A stretch of DNA of 64,000 nucleotides from Streptomyces sp. NBC_01446 (GCF_026340095.1 NZ_JAPEPO010000002.1:1302001-1366000); one strand, 5' to 3'. Counted from the stretch's first letter, positions 41,394-50,891 are shown. Notes: generated from the sequence alone by a model not told the origin. Translations and numbers: made by a program.

Positions 41394-42203
41394 CTGCCTT
41401 CCGGGTTGGTCGCGCGAACCTGGTCCTGGCGGGCCGGATCCACGCGGTGACGCCGCCTGGCGACGCTCGGTGAGTGGTGCCGCCGGCCGGTGGGCTCACA
41501 GACTGACCGCGCGGTTCTGCGTTGCCGCCATTGAGCCGCACCGGGACATGGTCAACAGGGCGAAGGAGATGGCCCCGGACCGAATGAGACGCACTCGGAC
41601 CTCCACTCGCGGGCCCCTCACTCCAGCGTCGCACCCTCTCCCCCGCCCGTCCTGGGCACCCGGGGGCGGTCGCGCTGAGCAACTGCGACTGTGCGAAGCG
41701 CGGTAGCCGACCCGTTCGGCCGACCAGTTGCTGGGATCGGCCGGGCAGGCGTCCCGCCCTGCCGGTCCCCCGCACACCGCCGGGCGCGGTTCGGCCGGGG
41801 AGGCGGCCGGCCTTCGCCTCCCCGCGAGGTGCTGGGCCGCCTCTGCGGTGGAACTCCACGGCGAGCGCCGACGGGAGGCCAAGGTGTCGCCGGAGAGAGT
41901 GAAGCCCGGCAGGACCGCGAGGGCGGCGCGGCCTAGGCCGGTCTCATGCGCCACACCGGACCGGGACGCCGTGGGCGCGGGCGATGTCGCGGGAACCGCG
42001 GCCCTCGATGCAGGCGCCGACGGCAGCGCCCCTCTCAAGCTCCCAAGATCCGGACCAGTCGCGGACCAGCAGATAAGCGCCGTCGCCGTCGGGCCCCGCC
42101 CTCCACATGAAGTAGCCAGGTGCCCGACGCCGCTGTGAACATGCAGCCTCTTCACCCCGACCCTCGTCGGCACGATCTGCGTCGTGCCGAGCTCCGGGCG
42201 CAA
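41394..42203. other. No intact gene; possible coding debris
   Basis: About 800 bp without a convincing intact gene. On the minus strand, from about 42110 to 41953, a GC3-biased frame reads MWRAGPDGDGAYLLVRDWSG and ends at a TGA, which suggests a decayed hypothetical gene. The remainder looks non-coding. Confidence 0.35.
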
Positions 42204-42259
42204 ACGGCAGCGGCCTTCACGATCCGATCAGTTGACCTGATCGTGAAGGCCGCTGCCGT
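42204..42259 (-). terminator. Very strong terminator of the PGRP amidase gene
   Basis: A perfect 21-bp stem (42204-42224 with 42239-42259; core GGCAGCGGCCTTCACGATC) and a 14-nt loop, 17 bp after the stop codon. Functional in both directions in principle. Confidence 0.92.
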
Positions 42260-42275
42260 GGTGCAGGGCTGGGAG

Positions 42276-44576
42276 CTACTTGATGTAGACGAGTCCGTCC
42301 GTCGTGATCGTCGGGCGGCCGCTCGTGCCGACCACCACGACCTTCACTGTGTGCTTGGCGCTGCTGGACCACGTCTTGGTCCAGATGGCATGGCGGTACA
42401 GGGTGCTGGACGACTTCAGGTCGACGGTGCTGACCTTGACGCCGTCGACGTACACGTACGCCTGCCCTGAGCTCGACGCCCGCGATGCCACCCACGAGGC
42501 TGAGCGGCCTGTGAACGTCCAGGTGAGGCTCGCAGCCTTGGAACCGCTGGAGTACGACTTGCCGCCGAGGTAGCTCGTGGAGGAACGGGTGGTCCAGGTA
42601 CCGGACTTGGTGGCCGAGGTCTCCTGAAGAATCACCGGGGTGAAGGAGGCGGAGGACGTACGGGTGTTGCCCGCGTAGTCGTAGGCCTTCATCGACCAGG
42701 TGCTTGCCGTGCCGGACGCGGCGGTGCGGCTGGAGCTGGTTGTCGTCGGGCCGAAGGTGGCCGTCGCCGGGGTCAGGAGGCTCACGGACTTCAGCGCGGT
42801 GTTGTCAGTTGCCTTCCAGCCGAGGGTGACCGGGACGGCGCTGGTGTTGACGGTGCCGGTGCGCAGGGAGAGCTTCGGTGCGGTGGTGAAGGTCGGCACC
42901 GTCGTCTCCGCCACGACATTCAGCGCGGCGGACGTCGTGCTCTTGCCGGACTGGTGCAGGGCCCGCACGGCGACGGTGTGGGTGCCCAGGGGGAGGGTGG
43001 TGCCCACTGACGTGGCGGTACCGGATGCGGTGGCGACAGCCTTGCCGTCCACCAGCAGCTCGAACTTGGAGATCAGCGAACCCGGCGTCGTCGTCGACCA
43101 CTTCGCCGTGATGGCGCCCTTGGTGTAGTACGTCGCCCCGGACTGACCGGCGCCGGACAGCGAGGTGACCTTCAGGCCCTGCACCGGGCCGGATGCCCAG
43201 GCGCGGATCGTCGGCAACTGGCCGTAGAGGGAGCTACCGGGGCACTGGGTGTTGTAGCCGTCGCGGTGGGCGGAGACCCGGTTGAAGGTGTACTGGCTGC
43301 CGGCGGTGAAGCTGGTGCCGAAGTAGTTCGTCTGCGTGGCGCCGGCGGTGAGCTTCACGGTCGAGGACGGGTCGGCGTTGGCGTTGTACTGGCCGAGCTT
43401 CCAGGCCGCGATACGGGCGACAGAGGTCAGCGCGGCGTTGGTGGCGCCGGTGGTGGTGTAGTCACCGAGCACCGCGATGCCCGCGGATTCCCGGTTCCAG
43501 CCGTAGGTGTGCGCGCCGAGCACGGGCAGGTCGACACCGCCCTTGCGGCCTTCGAAGATCGTGCCGCACTTGTCGACCAGGAAGTTGTAGCCGATGTCGT
43601 TCCAGCCGTTGGTCTGGGTGTGGTACGCGTAGATGCCCCGCACGATCGACGCGGAGTCGGCGCAGGAGTAGTCGTTCGTCCCGTCACTGTGGTGGACGAA
43701 GACGGCTTTCACATCGGTGTTGTACTCGGACGGGTCGGGGCTGAGCGACTCGTCGGCGCCCCAGCCGGCACGCGAGGTGATCGGCGGCTCGGGCACGGTG
43801 GACGGGGGAGCCGTGGGAGTGGTGGCCGACGGGCTCGCGGACGTGCTCGGGGACGTGCTCGGGGTGGCGGAAGCCGACGGCGACGCGGGCGCGGACGTGA
43901 CGGCTGAGTCGCTCGGAGACGCGGAGTCGGTGGGCGTGACCGAGTCGGTGGGCGTGACCGAGTCGGTGGGCGTGACCGAGTCGGTGGGCGAAGCGCTGTC
44001 GCTGACGGCCGGCGCGACGTACGCGGCAGGCTTGGCCTTCATCTCGGCGTCGGTTGCCACGCCCGGGTCGACCAGGTTGACCTGGAGGCCCTTGGGCAGG
44101 CCCGAGCTGGTGGAGCCGTTCTTGTGGACGACCTGGACCTGGACGCCGTCGGAGGGGCCGACCCACAGCGGCTCGGACGCGCCGCGCACCCCGGCCCCGG
44201 ACTCGGGTCCCTCCAACGGGTCGACGTTCGCCTCGAGGTCCTTCCAGGCGGTCCACTCTCCGGTCTCGATGCTGCGGGTGCGCACCTGGGCACCACCGTG
44301 CAGCCGCTTGGTCGCCCCGGTCCAGGAGACACCGAGCATCGAGAACTGCTTGGTCTGCGTGCGCGGCAGCTCACGCTTGCCGCTCGTGGTGCCCTTCAGC
44401 GCGAGGTCGTAGACCTTCACCGGCCGCTTGTCCCGGCCCGCCGCTCCGGGATCCTCGGAAGGGCTGGCCACGGCGTAGGTCACCACACCCCCGCCCCCCA
44501 ACACCACCGCGCCGAGCGTGATCCACACCCGTCGCTTCAGGCTCAGCGGTCTGTACGCACGCGAGGTACGACTCAA
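42276..44576 (-). CDS. Peptidoglycan-recognition amidase with repeat linker
   Basis: A roughly 766-residue cell-surface protein. A membrane segment (WITLGAVVLGGGGVVTYAVA) at residues about 18-40 anchors or exports it. After a novel domain comes a Ser/Thr/Pro/Asp linker (about 190-262), a PGRP/Amidase_2 domain at about 265-455 (SRAGWGADES, VFVHHSDGTN, NDIGYNFLVDKCGTIFEGR, AHRDGYNTQCPG), and Ig-like or Big repeats to the end. Zinc ligands His-His-Cys are visible. I favour TTG 44576, which has GGGGTGGA 5 nt upstream; the frame runs on to GTG 44642. It probably trims peptidoglycan outside the cell. Confidence 0.88.
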   Translation of the reverse strand: MSRTSRAYRPLSLKRRVWITLGAVVLGGGGVVTYAVASPSEDPGAAGRDKRPVKVYDLALKGTTSGKRELPRTQTKQFSMLGVSWTGATKRLHGGAQVRTRSIETGEWTAWKDLEANVDPLEGPESGAGVRGASEPLWVGPSDGVQVQVVHKNGSTSSGLPKGLQVNLVDPGVATDAEMKAKPAAYVAPAVSDSASPTDSVTPTDSVTPTDSVTPTDSASPSDSAVTSAPASPSASATPSTSPSTSASPSATTPTAPPSTVPEPPITSRAGWGADESLSPDPSEYNTDVKAVFVHHSDGTNDYSCADSASIVRGIYAYHTQTNGWNDIGYNFLVDKCGTIFEGRKGGVDLPVLGAHTYGWNRESAGIAVLGDYTTTGATNAALTSVARIAAWKLGQYNANADPSSTVKLTAGATQTNYFGTSFTAGSQYTFNRVSAHRDGYNTQCPGSSLYGQLPTIRAWASGPVQGLKVTSLSGAGQSGATYYTKGAITAKWSTTTPGSLISKFELLVDGKAVATASGTATSVGTTLPLGTHTVAVRALHQSGKSTTSAALNVVAETTVPTFTTAPKLSLRTGTVNTSAVPVTLGWKATDNTALKSVSLLTPATATFGPTTTSSSRTAASGTASTWSMKAYDYAGNTRTSSASFTPVILQETSATKSGTWTTRSSTSYLGGKSYSSGSKAASLTWTFTGRSASWVASRASSSGQAYVYVDGVKVSTVDLKSSSTLYRHAIWTKTWSSSAKHTVKVVVVGTSGRPTITTDGLVYIK
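43924..43995. repeat. Four 18-bp tandem repeats inside the amidase linker
   Basis: GAGTCGGTGGGCGTGACC three times and a diverged fourth unit (ending GGGCGAAGCG) encode the hexapeptide repeat T-D-S-V-T-P on the minus strand. Copy number can change by slippage and would alter linker length without breaking the frame. Confidence 0.9.
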
Positions 44577-44794
44577 AACGATCCACCCCAATAGAAGGCC
44601 CGAAAGGCCACATACGAATGTCACTTGAGGCACATCCGTCACAGGGGATGGCCCACTCAGACAGCGCGGCCCGGCCGGTAAACGTCACCTCGCCACTGGC
44701 CGGGGTGACGGAGGTCACTTGGCGTGATGTCGCAGGGAAATGCTGGGAGTTGGGCGAGGGAGGGCAGGGTGAACACGGGGCCAACAGCAGTCCG

Positions 44795-45361
44795 TCACAC
44801 GCGAGGGGTGTGCTGGTCCAGGATGGCCCGCAGCCGTTCGAGGTCCTCGGCCCCTTGCACGCCCCGCTTGGGCAGGACACCGAGGTACATGATGTTGGGG
44901 TCCCGGCTCAGCAGGACGAAGTGACCTGCCGTCTCCCGGTAGCCCTGGAAGACGGACCACTTCTGGACCAATGTGCTGTGGTCGGTGCGGCAGGTGATCT
45001 CGGCCGGAGACACGGTGGCGCGGTACTCGCCCTGCCATCCGACGATCCGTTGCACGCTGGCGGCCTGTAGCCGCGGGTAGCCCCACACCACCAGGACGAC
45101 GAACAAGAACAGAACCGTCGAGACCACGTCGATCCTCCCTCGACCCACGGTGGCGAGCAGCCACTGCCCTATCCACAGTGCGAGGAATACGCCTCGCAGC
45201 ACCAGCCCGGTCCGCTTGACCCGCTCGCGGACCCGCAGGCCGACCAGTGTGTCGGCAGGCTGGGGCCGGTACACCAGCTGGACCGGGGTCTGCTCGTCCC
45301 CGACATCGTCACAGGTTCCCGCGCTGCTGTCGGTGCCATCGGCACTGCCGCTCTCGGCCAT
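44795..45361 (-). CDS. YcxB-like membrane protein
   Basis: A 188-residue protein of the YcxB type. After an acidic cytoplasmic tail there are two transmembrane helices (VLRGVFLALWIGQWLLATV and VVSTVLFLFVVLVVWGY). A C-terminal cytosolic domain follows with the family features GEYRATVSPAEITCRTDHS and SRDPNIMYLGVLPKR. GGGGAGGG precedes ATG. Function unknown. The neighbourhood gives no clue, since an aldehyde-dehydrogenase remnant lies upstream. Confidence 0.8.
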   Translation of the reverse strand: MAESGSADGTDSSAGTCDDVGDEQTPVQLVYRPQPADTLVGLRVRERVKRTGLVLRGVFLALWIGQWLLATVGRGRIDVVSTVLFLFVVLVVWGYPRLQAASVQRIVGWQGEYRATVSPAEITCRTDHSTLVQKWSVFQGYRETAGHFVLLSRDPNIMYLGVLPKRGVQGAEDLERLRAILDQHTPRV

Positions 45362-45473
45362 GATCCCTCCCCGGTGCGAAGAAGTGCGGATCCTACCGAA
45401 CTTGAGTCAGAGCGCATCCCAGGGTGCGAACGCTCTGGCTCAGTGGGCCCAGATGGACGACTCCAAGGAAGCG

Positions 45474-45539
45474 GTGTACCACCAGCAGACGAAGAACGTT
45501 TTGGTTTCATACAGCCCGAAGAAACTTGGGTTCTTCTAG
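45474..45539 (+). pseudogene. C-terminal remnant of a second aldehyde dehydrogenase
   Basis: The last 21 codons read AVYHQQTKNVLVSYSPKKLG then FF and stop, matching the end of the intact aldehyde dehydrogenase at 36537-38060 (HYQQTKNLLVSYSAQKLGFF). Upstream of this the frame is not aldehyde dehydrogenase, so the first 480 or so codons have been lost. The terminator of the gene survives directly behind it. Confidence 0.85.
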
Positions 45540-45550
45540 AGTCTCAAGTT

Positions 45551-45586
45551 GGGTGCCTGGAGGGAGCTTTACCCTTCCAGGCACCC
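45551..45586 (+). terminator. Terminator of the lost aldehyde dehydrogenase
   Basis: GGGTGCCTGGA (45551-45561) pairs perfectly with TCCAGGCACCC (45576-45586), and the stem extends inward with GGG/CCC. It lies 11 bp after the remnant stop. Confidence 0.85.
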
Positions 45587-45615
45587 ACAGCCCCGCAGCC
45601 CCTATCCGTGACCAT

Positions 45616-45860
45616 TCAGCAACCTTCCGGACCCGTTCGCCGCGAATCTGCGCGCGTCCCGGACCAGCCACGGACCAGCTGGGTCGCTAGGTTGCGTCGC
45701 CCTCGCGGGGCGAAGCATGCGAAGAAGCCGCGGACGTCGATGCCGTCGCGCAGGGCGGGGCTGCTCACCGGCAACGTCGAGGTGATAGACGTCGTTGCCC
45801 AGGGTCGGCCACCACATGTACCGGCGCCAGTTGCCGTCAGGGTGCGGGTGCGCAGCACTC
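45616..45860 (-). other. Possible decayed hypothetical gene
   Basis: Minus-strand sequence with coding-like bias reads HPHPDGNWRRYMWWPTLGND and VYHLDVAGEQ before losing coherence; later an out-of-frame piece reads TQLVRGWSG. It resembles the debris near 42000 (VRDWSG). No family recognised. Confidence 0.3.
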
Positions 45861-45870
45861 GCCCGCTCCC

Positions 45871-46881
45871 TCAGGTCGACTGCCGGTGGGCCACCTGCGC
45901 GGGGGGCAGCACACTGTGCAGCATCGAGGCCGCGTCGACGTGTTCTCCGGCGGTCACGGCGCTGAGCCATTGCCTGGCATGCCGACCGTAATCGGTGTCC
46001 GGGATCCACGCGGAAGACAGTTGGGGCGTGGCGAGACGGGACTCGGGGGTGTTGTCGGCTCCCATCACCGCCAGGTCGGCCGGGGCAGAGAGACCCAAGT
46101 CGGTCAATGCTGCCAGGACGGCGAGACCCATGCGGTCTTCGTGGACGCAGACAGCGGTGATCCCGGAACTGAGCAGCGCCGGGATTCCTCCGGCAATGGC
46201 GTTGCGGTCCAGGCGGAAGGACACGGTGGTCGGCGTCGGCAGTCCGCGGCGGGTGCACTCGTCGATGGCGCCACTCAGCCGGCTGCGCGCCACGGACAGG
46301 CGAGGTGAAGGCTCGGCGGGCAGAACGTAGCCGATGTGCTGGTGGCCGCGTTCGGCCAGGTGGGAAACCTGGGCAGCCCCGATGTTCCGCTCCCAGAAGC
46401 GATCGCCCTCCTGGTCCGCATCGGCGAGTGGAGTCAGGCCGAGGACGTGTTGGGCGCCCAGCGCCGTGAGCCGGGTGTGAGTATCCGCAGACACGAAGGT
46501 CAGTAGGACGACACCGAAGGGCTGCACCGCCCGGAAGGTGTCACACAGCTGTGCCTCGGAGGTCTTGGTGTGGACCAGGACGGTGTAGCCGAGGCTGCCG
46601 ACGCCCCCGGTGATGTACTCGATCGTGCGCCCGCTGACCTCTCCCGTGTACGTGGGGTCGACGACGATGAGCACGATCTTGCTGTGCCCGCGGCGCAGCG
46701 AGGCCGCAGCCGCATTGGGGACGTACCCGAGTTCTTCGGCGGCGGCGAGGACGCGGGCCCGGGTGGCGGGAGTCGTCTTGTCCGGCCGGTCGTTGAGTAC
46801 GTAGCTGACCGTGGCGATCGAGACCCCGCTACGCCGGGCTACGTCGCTGATGGTGACCCGCTTTTCGGCCCGCGCTGCCAT
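45871..46881 (-). CDS. LacI-family transcriptional repressor
   Basis: A 336-residue LacI/PurR-type regulator. The N-terminal helix-turn-helix and hinge read VTISDVARRSGVSIATVSYVLN and AAASLRRGHSKIV. The sugar-binding periplasmic-protein-like domain follows (residues about 65-330), with ALTDLGLSAPADLAVMGADNTPESRLATPQLSS near the end, a family landmark. GGGAGACGC lies before ATG. It is divergent from the GH78 rhamnosidase and a LacI-type palindrome lies between, so it likely represses that gene until a rhamnoside-derived sugar appears. Confidence 0.92.
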   Translation of the reverse strand: MAARAEKRVTISDVARRSGVSIATVSYVLNDRPDKTTPATRARVLAAAEELGYVPNAAAASLRRGHSKIVLIVVDPTYTGEVSGRTIEYITGGVGSLGYTVLVHTKTSEAQLCDTFRAVQPFGVVLLTFVSADTHTRLTALGAQHVLGLTPLADADQEGDRFWERNIGAAQVSHLAERGHQHIGYVLPAEPSPRLSVARSRLSGAIDECTRRGLPTPTTVSFRLDRNAIAGGIPALLSSGITAVCVHEDRMGLAVLAALTDLGLSAPADLAVMGADNTPESRLATPQLSSAWIPDTDYGRHARQWLSAVTAGEHVDAASMLHSVLPPAQVAHRQST

Positions 46882-46958
46882 GCGTCTCCCTTAACAACCG
46901 CCCGAGGCGGATTGCTTGTCCGCCAGCCCCCATTGTGCCTATGCTCGCCGCGCCTCGG

Positions 46959-46971
46959 TGAAACGTTTAAC
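46959..46971. promoter_or_regulatory. LacI-type operator
   Basis: TGAAACGTTTAAC contains the perfect palindrome AAACGTTT with partial extension, the usual central-CG LacI-family operator. It lies 78 bp from the repressor start and 59 bp from the rhamnosidase start. Confidence 0.7.
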
Positions 46972-47029
46972 CGGGGTGTCGTCCACGGCCGGGACGAGGA
47001 CGTTCCTCGGCGCGATGAAGGAGACCTGC

Positions 47030-49705
47030 ATGCTGTGCGCCCCTGTAGATCTGCGGACCGACACGCTGGACAGTCCGTTGTGCATCGGCAGTCGAAGTCC
47101 GGAGTTCGCATGGCGGCTGCCTGCCGGGAGCGAGGCCCAAGCCGCCTACCAAGTACAGGTGACCGCTGGGGACGGTTCCGCCGCGGGTGAGCCGGCTTGG
47201 GACAGCGGCCGGGTGACCGGCACGGAGCCCTTCGGTGTCACGTACGAGGGCACGTCGCTGATGTCGTGCCGGCACTACGGGTGGCGGGTGCGCGTGTGGT
47301 CCGGGACGGAGCAGGATCCCGGTCCTTGGAGCGAGTACGCATCGTTCGAGACGGGCGTACTTGACCCGGAGCGCTGGGCCGCACGCTGGGTGAGCGGGCC
47401 CGCTCCTGCGGCGAAGACCGACTATCGCGTGCTGTACCTGCGTGCCACGGTCGATCTTCCCGCACCCGTGGTTCGGGGCCGGGCCTACGTCTCCGCGCTG
47501 GGCTGGTACCGCTTCTTCGTCAACGGACATGACCTCACGGGCCCGGCGCTGGTGCCGCGCTGGACTCCGTTCGACCAGTACGTGGAGTACCAGGCGTATG
47601 ACGTAACGGAAGCCTTCCGCGCCGGCGGCAACGTGGTGTCGATGGCGGTCGGGGACGGTAGGTTCCGCGGGGCCAACGGGCTCACCGGGAAGCAGGCCGT
47701 CTACGGCGACCGGACCGCGGGCCTCGTCCAGGTGCATCTCGATCTGGAGGACGGCAGCACAGTCACGGTCGTCAGCGACGGATCCTGGCAGGTCGGGACC
47801 GGGCGCATCAGGGCTGCCGACCCGATGTTCGGCGAGCGGGTCGACCTGCGCGTACCCGATGAGGACTGGCTGACGTCATACGCACTACCAGCCCGGTTCG
47901 GGCCCGCCGAGGTACTCGACGACCGGCGCACGCTGATCGCCGAGGACGTTCCCGCGGTGTGCGAAATCGAGCGGCTCTCACCTCGCACCATCAGCCGGGC
48001 GTCTTCGGGTAGGCAGATCGTCGACTTCGGGCAGAACTTCGCTGGCGTGGTGCGCATCCGACTTCCCGCAGGACCCGGGACCACCGTCCGCCTGACGCAC
48101 AGCGAGGTCCTGCGCAAGGACGGCGAGCTGGACATCGACTACATCCACGGACTTCCCGTGAACCGCTGGTACCAGCGCGACGAGCTCCTTCTCGGCGACG
48201 AAGCAACCTGGTGGTCCCCCTGGTTCACCATCCACGGATTCCGCTACGTCGAGGTCGACGGTCTGCCCGGCGACCTGAGTGCCCAAGACATCGAGGGCAT
48301 CGTTCTTTCCTCGACGTTGCCGGACGCCGGAGGCTTCGACTGCTCCGACCAGCGGCTCGTCCGCCTTCGCCGCAACGTCTCCTGGTCACTTCGGTCGAAC
48401 TTCACCGACACCCCGACGGACTGTCCAACCCGGGAACGCTCCGGCTGGACCGGGGACATCCAGGTCTTCGCCCCGACGTCCACCACGTTCGTCGACGTCC
48501 AAGCATATTTGCGCCGCTACCTGCGCAATCTGGCCGCAGAGCAACTGCCCGACGGTAGAGTGCCGGTCTTCGTTCCCGCTGAGGTCTCATCCTTCTCCGG
48601 AGGAATGGCCAAACTGATGCGCATGGTGGCGCAGTCGGCCGGCTGGGGAGACGCCGCCGTACTGCTGCCCTGGACGCTCTACCGGTATTACGGCGACCGG
48701 TCCGTCCTGGAGCGGCAGTACCCGAGCATGACCGCATGGGTCGATCAACTGACCCGCCGGGCTCGTGAGAAGCGGCGCATCAACCGGCGCCTGCGCGGCA
48801 GCGCGAACCCTGACGTCGACCCCTTCCTGCTGGACACCGGCTTTCACTTCGGCGAGTGGCTGCGTCCAGGGCAGGGCTTCGCCGCGTCGATTCTCGACAG
48901 CATGCGGCACAGCCCGGTGACGGCCACCGCCTACTTCGAGCACTCCGCGCGCACTCTGTCCGACATCGCGACTGTCCTCGGCCGCGACGCCGATGCCACC
49001 CGCTACCGGGAACTCGCGGACCACACGCGCAGCGCGTGGCGGGCGGCCTTCCTGCACGACGACGGCCGTGTCGGAACCGACCGCCAGGACGACTACGTCC
49101 GCGCCCTCGCCTTCGGCCTGCTGGAACATGACGAACGGCCCGCGGCCGTCGACCGACTGGTCGCGCTCATCGAGGAAGCCGATGACCACCTGGCCACCGG
49201 CTTTCTCTCCACGCCGATGCTGTTGCCGGTCCTCGTCGACGCAGGCCGGCCCGACGTTGCCTGGCGTCTGCTGTTGCAAACCACTACGCCGTCCTGGCTG
49301 TACCAGGTCGAACAGGGGGCGACCACCGTCTGGGAGACCTGGAACGGATACAACACGAAGGGGGAAGCAAAAGAGAGCCACAACCACTACGCCTTCGGTG
49401 CGGTGGTCGGCTTCCTCACCGAATACGTCGCCGGGCTGTCGCCGGCTGAACCGGGCTACCGCGTGTTCGACGTCTGTCCACTGGTGGGCGGCGGGCTGAC
49501 CTCCGCCCGCGCCGAGGTGCAGACACCCTACGGCGCCGCCTCCAGCAGCTGGGTCGCAAGCGAGAGCAAGGTGACATTGGAGGTCACGGTTCCCCCAGGC
49601 AGCACCGCGCGCGTGCACACCGGCACCGGTAATCCCCCGCAGGAGCTCCGTAGTGGTACGCACACGGTGGTCTGGCCTCGCGCCGAGAAGAGGGGCCAGG
49701 GCTGA
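47030..49705 (+). CDS. Alpha-L-rhamnosidase (GH78)
   Basis: An 891-residue glycoside hydrolase removing terminal alpha-L-rhamnose from plant glycosides or polysaccharides. The order is typical: an N-terminal fibronectin-like region, a Bac_rhamnosid_N beta domain (YFNGHDLTGP-like VNGHDLTGPALVPRWTPFDQ), then the (alpha/alpha)6 catalytic domain. The GH78 signature FTDTPTDCPTRERSGWTGDIQ includes the acid Glu/Asp, and later WETWNG is present. ATG 47030 has AAGGAG 6 nt upstream and is preferred over ATG 47015. There is no signal peptide, so it is probably intracellular and acts on imported glycosides. Confidence 0.93.
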   Translation: MLCAPVDLRTDTLDSPLCIGSRSPEFAWRLPAGSEAQAAYQVQVTAGDGSAAGEPAWDSGRVTGTEPFGVTYEGTSLMSCRHYGWRVRVWSGTEQDPGPWSEYASFETGVLDPERWAARWVSGPAPAAKTDYRVLYLRATVDLPAPVVRGRAYVSALGWYRFFVNGHDLTGPALVPRWTPFDQYVEYQAYDVTEAFRAGGNVVSMAVGDGRFRGANGLTGKQAVYGDRTAGLVQVHLDLEDGSTVTVVSDGSWQVGTGRIRAADPMFGERVDLRVPDEDWLTSYALPARFGPAEVLDDRRTLIAEDVPAVCEIERLSPRTISRASSGRQIVDFGQNFAGVVRIRLPAGPGTTVRLTHSEVLRKDGELDIDYIHGLPVNRWYQRDELLLGDEATWWSPWFTIHGFRYVEVDGLPGDLSAQDIEGIVLSSTLPDAGGFDCSDQRLVRLRRNVSWSLRSNFTDTPTDCPTRERSGWTGDIQVFAPTSTTFVDVQAYLRRYLRNLAAEQLPDGRVPVFVPAEVSSFSGGMAKLMRMVAQSAGWGDAAVLLPWTLYRYYGDRSVLERQYPSMTAWVDQLTRRAREKRRINRRLRGSANPDVDPFLLDTGFHFGEWLRPGQGFAASILDSMRHSPVTATAYFEHSARTLSDIATVLGRDADATRYRELADHTRSAWRAAFLHDDGRVGTDRQDDYVRALAFGLLEHDERPAAVDRLVALIEEADDHLATGFLSTPMLLPVLVDAGRPDVAWRLLLQTTTPSWLYQVEQGATTVWETWNGYNTKGEAKESHNHYAFGAVVGFLTEYVAGLSPAEPGYRVFDVCPLVGGGLTSARAEVQTPYGAASSSWVASESKVTLEVTVPPGSTARVHTGTGNPPQELRSGTHTVVWPRAEKRGQG

Positions 49706-50098
49706 ACCCCAGCCGTTCCGCCACGACTGCGGGCGGCGGTGTGGCTCCGGTGGGCAAGTCGCCGGCCGACAGCTCCCCGTCCGCTTCGGAGGTCGCCTTC
49801 GAGGTTCCGCCACGACTGCCTGAGCCGATACGCGACCAGGTACTCGCAGCAGGGCGGCGCGCCACCGTCCTACCGAAGAAGGTTGCCGCAGACGTCGACG
49901 CGACCACCACTGAACCGGGCGATGTTCCCACGCCGTGACCGGCCCGCCGGAGCCGCAGCCGCCGTGCGGTACCGCTTGGCACCCGCACACGCGCACCCCG
50001 CCCCGTTCCACGATGCTGTCGCCGTCACGGCTCTGCACGAGGCGGGTGACATCAAGGACGGCGTTGGGCGTTGGTCGGTGTCAGCGCAGCCGGCGGCG
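49706..50098. other. No intact gene; weak coding debris
   Basis: About 390 bp. On the plus strand a 65-codon frame at 49741-49938 reads EVPPRLPEPIRDQVLAAGRR and ends normally, but its base usage is mixed and no family fits. It may be the 3' end of a lost gene. Otherwise nothing is seen. Confidence 0.35.
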
Positions 50099-50761
50099 CT
50101 ACGACCGCAGCAGGTACCGGCATGCCATGTCGCTCAGGGAGGCGAGGAAGGTGTCCTCGTCGGCCTCGGAGCCGGCGATGGCCGGACCGTAGGCCACGCG
50201 AACGACGAGCGAAGAGAACAGGACGGTGTAAGCGGCCCGGACGGCCGACTCCGGATCGTCGTGGTCCAGGTGGTCCCGGACCTCGAGCAGGACGCCGGCG
50301 AAGAGTCGGCCGAGCTCGGCGCTGTAGGTCGCGCCCCGCCGGTGGACCTCCGGGTGTGCCCCCGAGATGAGGATCACCGACCGCAGCAATGGAGCGTGCC
50401 GGGCGAAGATGCCGGCGACCGCCCGCACCGCGCGGTCCACCAGCCGGTCGGGGGCCAGGCCCCGCCAGTGGTCCGCGTCGGCGAAGACCCCCTGGTCGGC
50501 CCGGACACGGGCCAGCCCGTGCTCGTAGACAGCGAGGAACAGGGCGTCCTTGCTGTCGGTCCGTGCATAGATCGCGCGCGGCGCCACCTGGGCACGGTCG
50601 CAGACCGCCGCGATGGTGAATGCCTCGTACCCACCCTCCGCCAGCAGTGCCACCCCGGCGTCGAGCACCCGGGCCCAGGCTTCACGGCTGCGCCTCTGCA
50701 GCGGCGGCCTGATCGCGAGGGGATCGCCAGCGCCGTTGTCAGCCGATGTGGACGACGTCAC
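50099..50761 (-). CDS. TetR/AcrR family transcriptional regulator
   Basis: A 220-residue repressor. The helix-turn-helix is at residues about 25-70 (FTIAAVCDRAQVAPRAIYARTDSKDALF). The ligand domain follows with no further motif. GTG 50761 has GGAGGGG 7 nt upstream and is preferred over TTG 50788. It is divergent from the monooxygenase cassette, with two related dyads in the shared gap, so it is the probable local repressor of the catabolic genes to its right. Confidence 0.9.
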   Translation of the reverse strand: MTSSTSADNGAGDPLAIRPPLQRRSREAWARVLDAGVALLAEGGYEAFTIAAVCDRAQVAPRAIYARTDSKDALFLAVYEHGLARVRADQGVFADADHWRGLAPDRLVDRAVRAVAGIFARHAPLLRSVILISGAHPEVHRRGATYSAELGRLFAGVLLEVRDHLDHDDPESAVRAAYTVLFSSLVVRVAYGPAIAGSEADEDTFLASLSDMACRYLLRS

Positions 50762-50804
50762 CGATGGGTCCCCTCCGATGCGCGGCAACAGCCGCCGAAC
50801 AGTC

Positions 50805-50859
50805 TTGACAGAACCGTAGCAAGCGCTATCGTCTCAGCTTAACCGTAGTGCTTACTACG
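50805..50859 (+). promoter_or_regulatory. Divergent promoter with paired TetR operator dyads
   Basis: TTGACA (50805-50810) and TATCGT (50827-50832), 16 bp apart, form a plausible -35/-10 pair for the monooxygenase operon. A dyad CGTAGC-AAGC-GCTATC (50815-50830) sits in the spacer, and a perfect one, CGTAGT-GCTT-ACTACG (50844-50859), lies just downstream. Both share CGTAG half-sites at 29-bp spacing, so TetR would occlude RNA polymerase. Confidence 0.72.
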
Positions 50860-50891
50860 CTTTGGCCATCTTCCACCATCGGAGGACAGTC

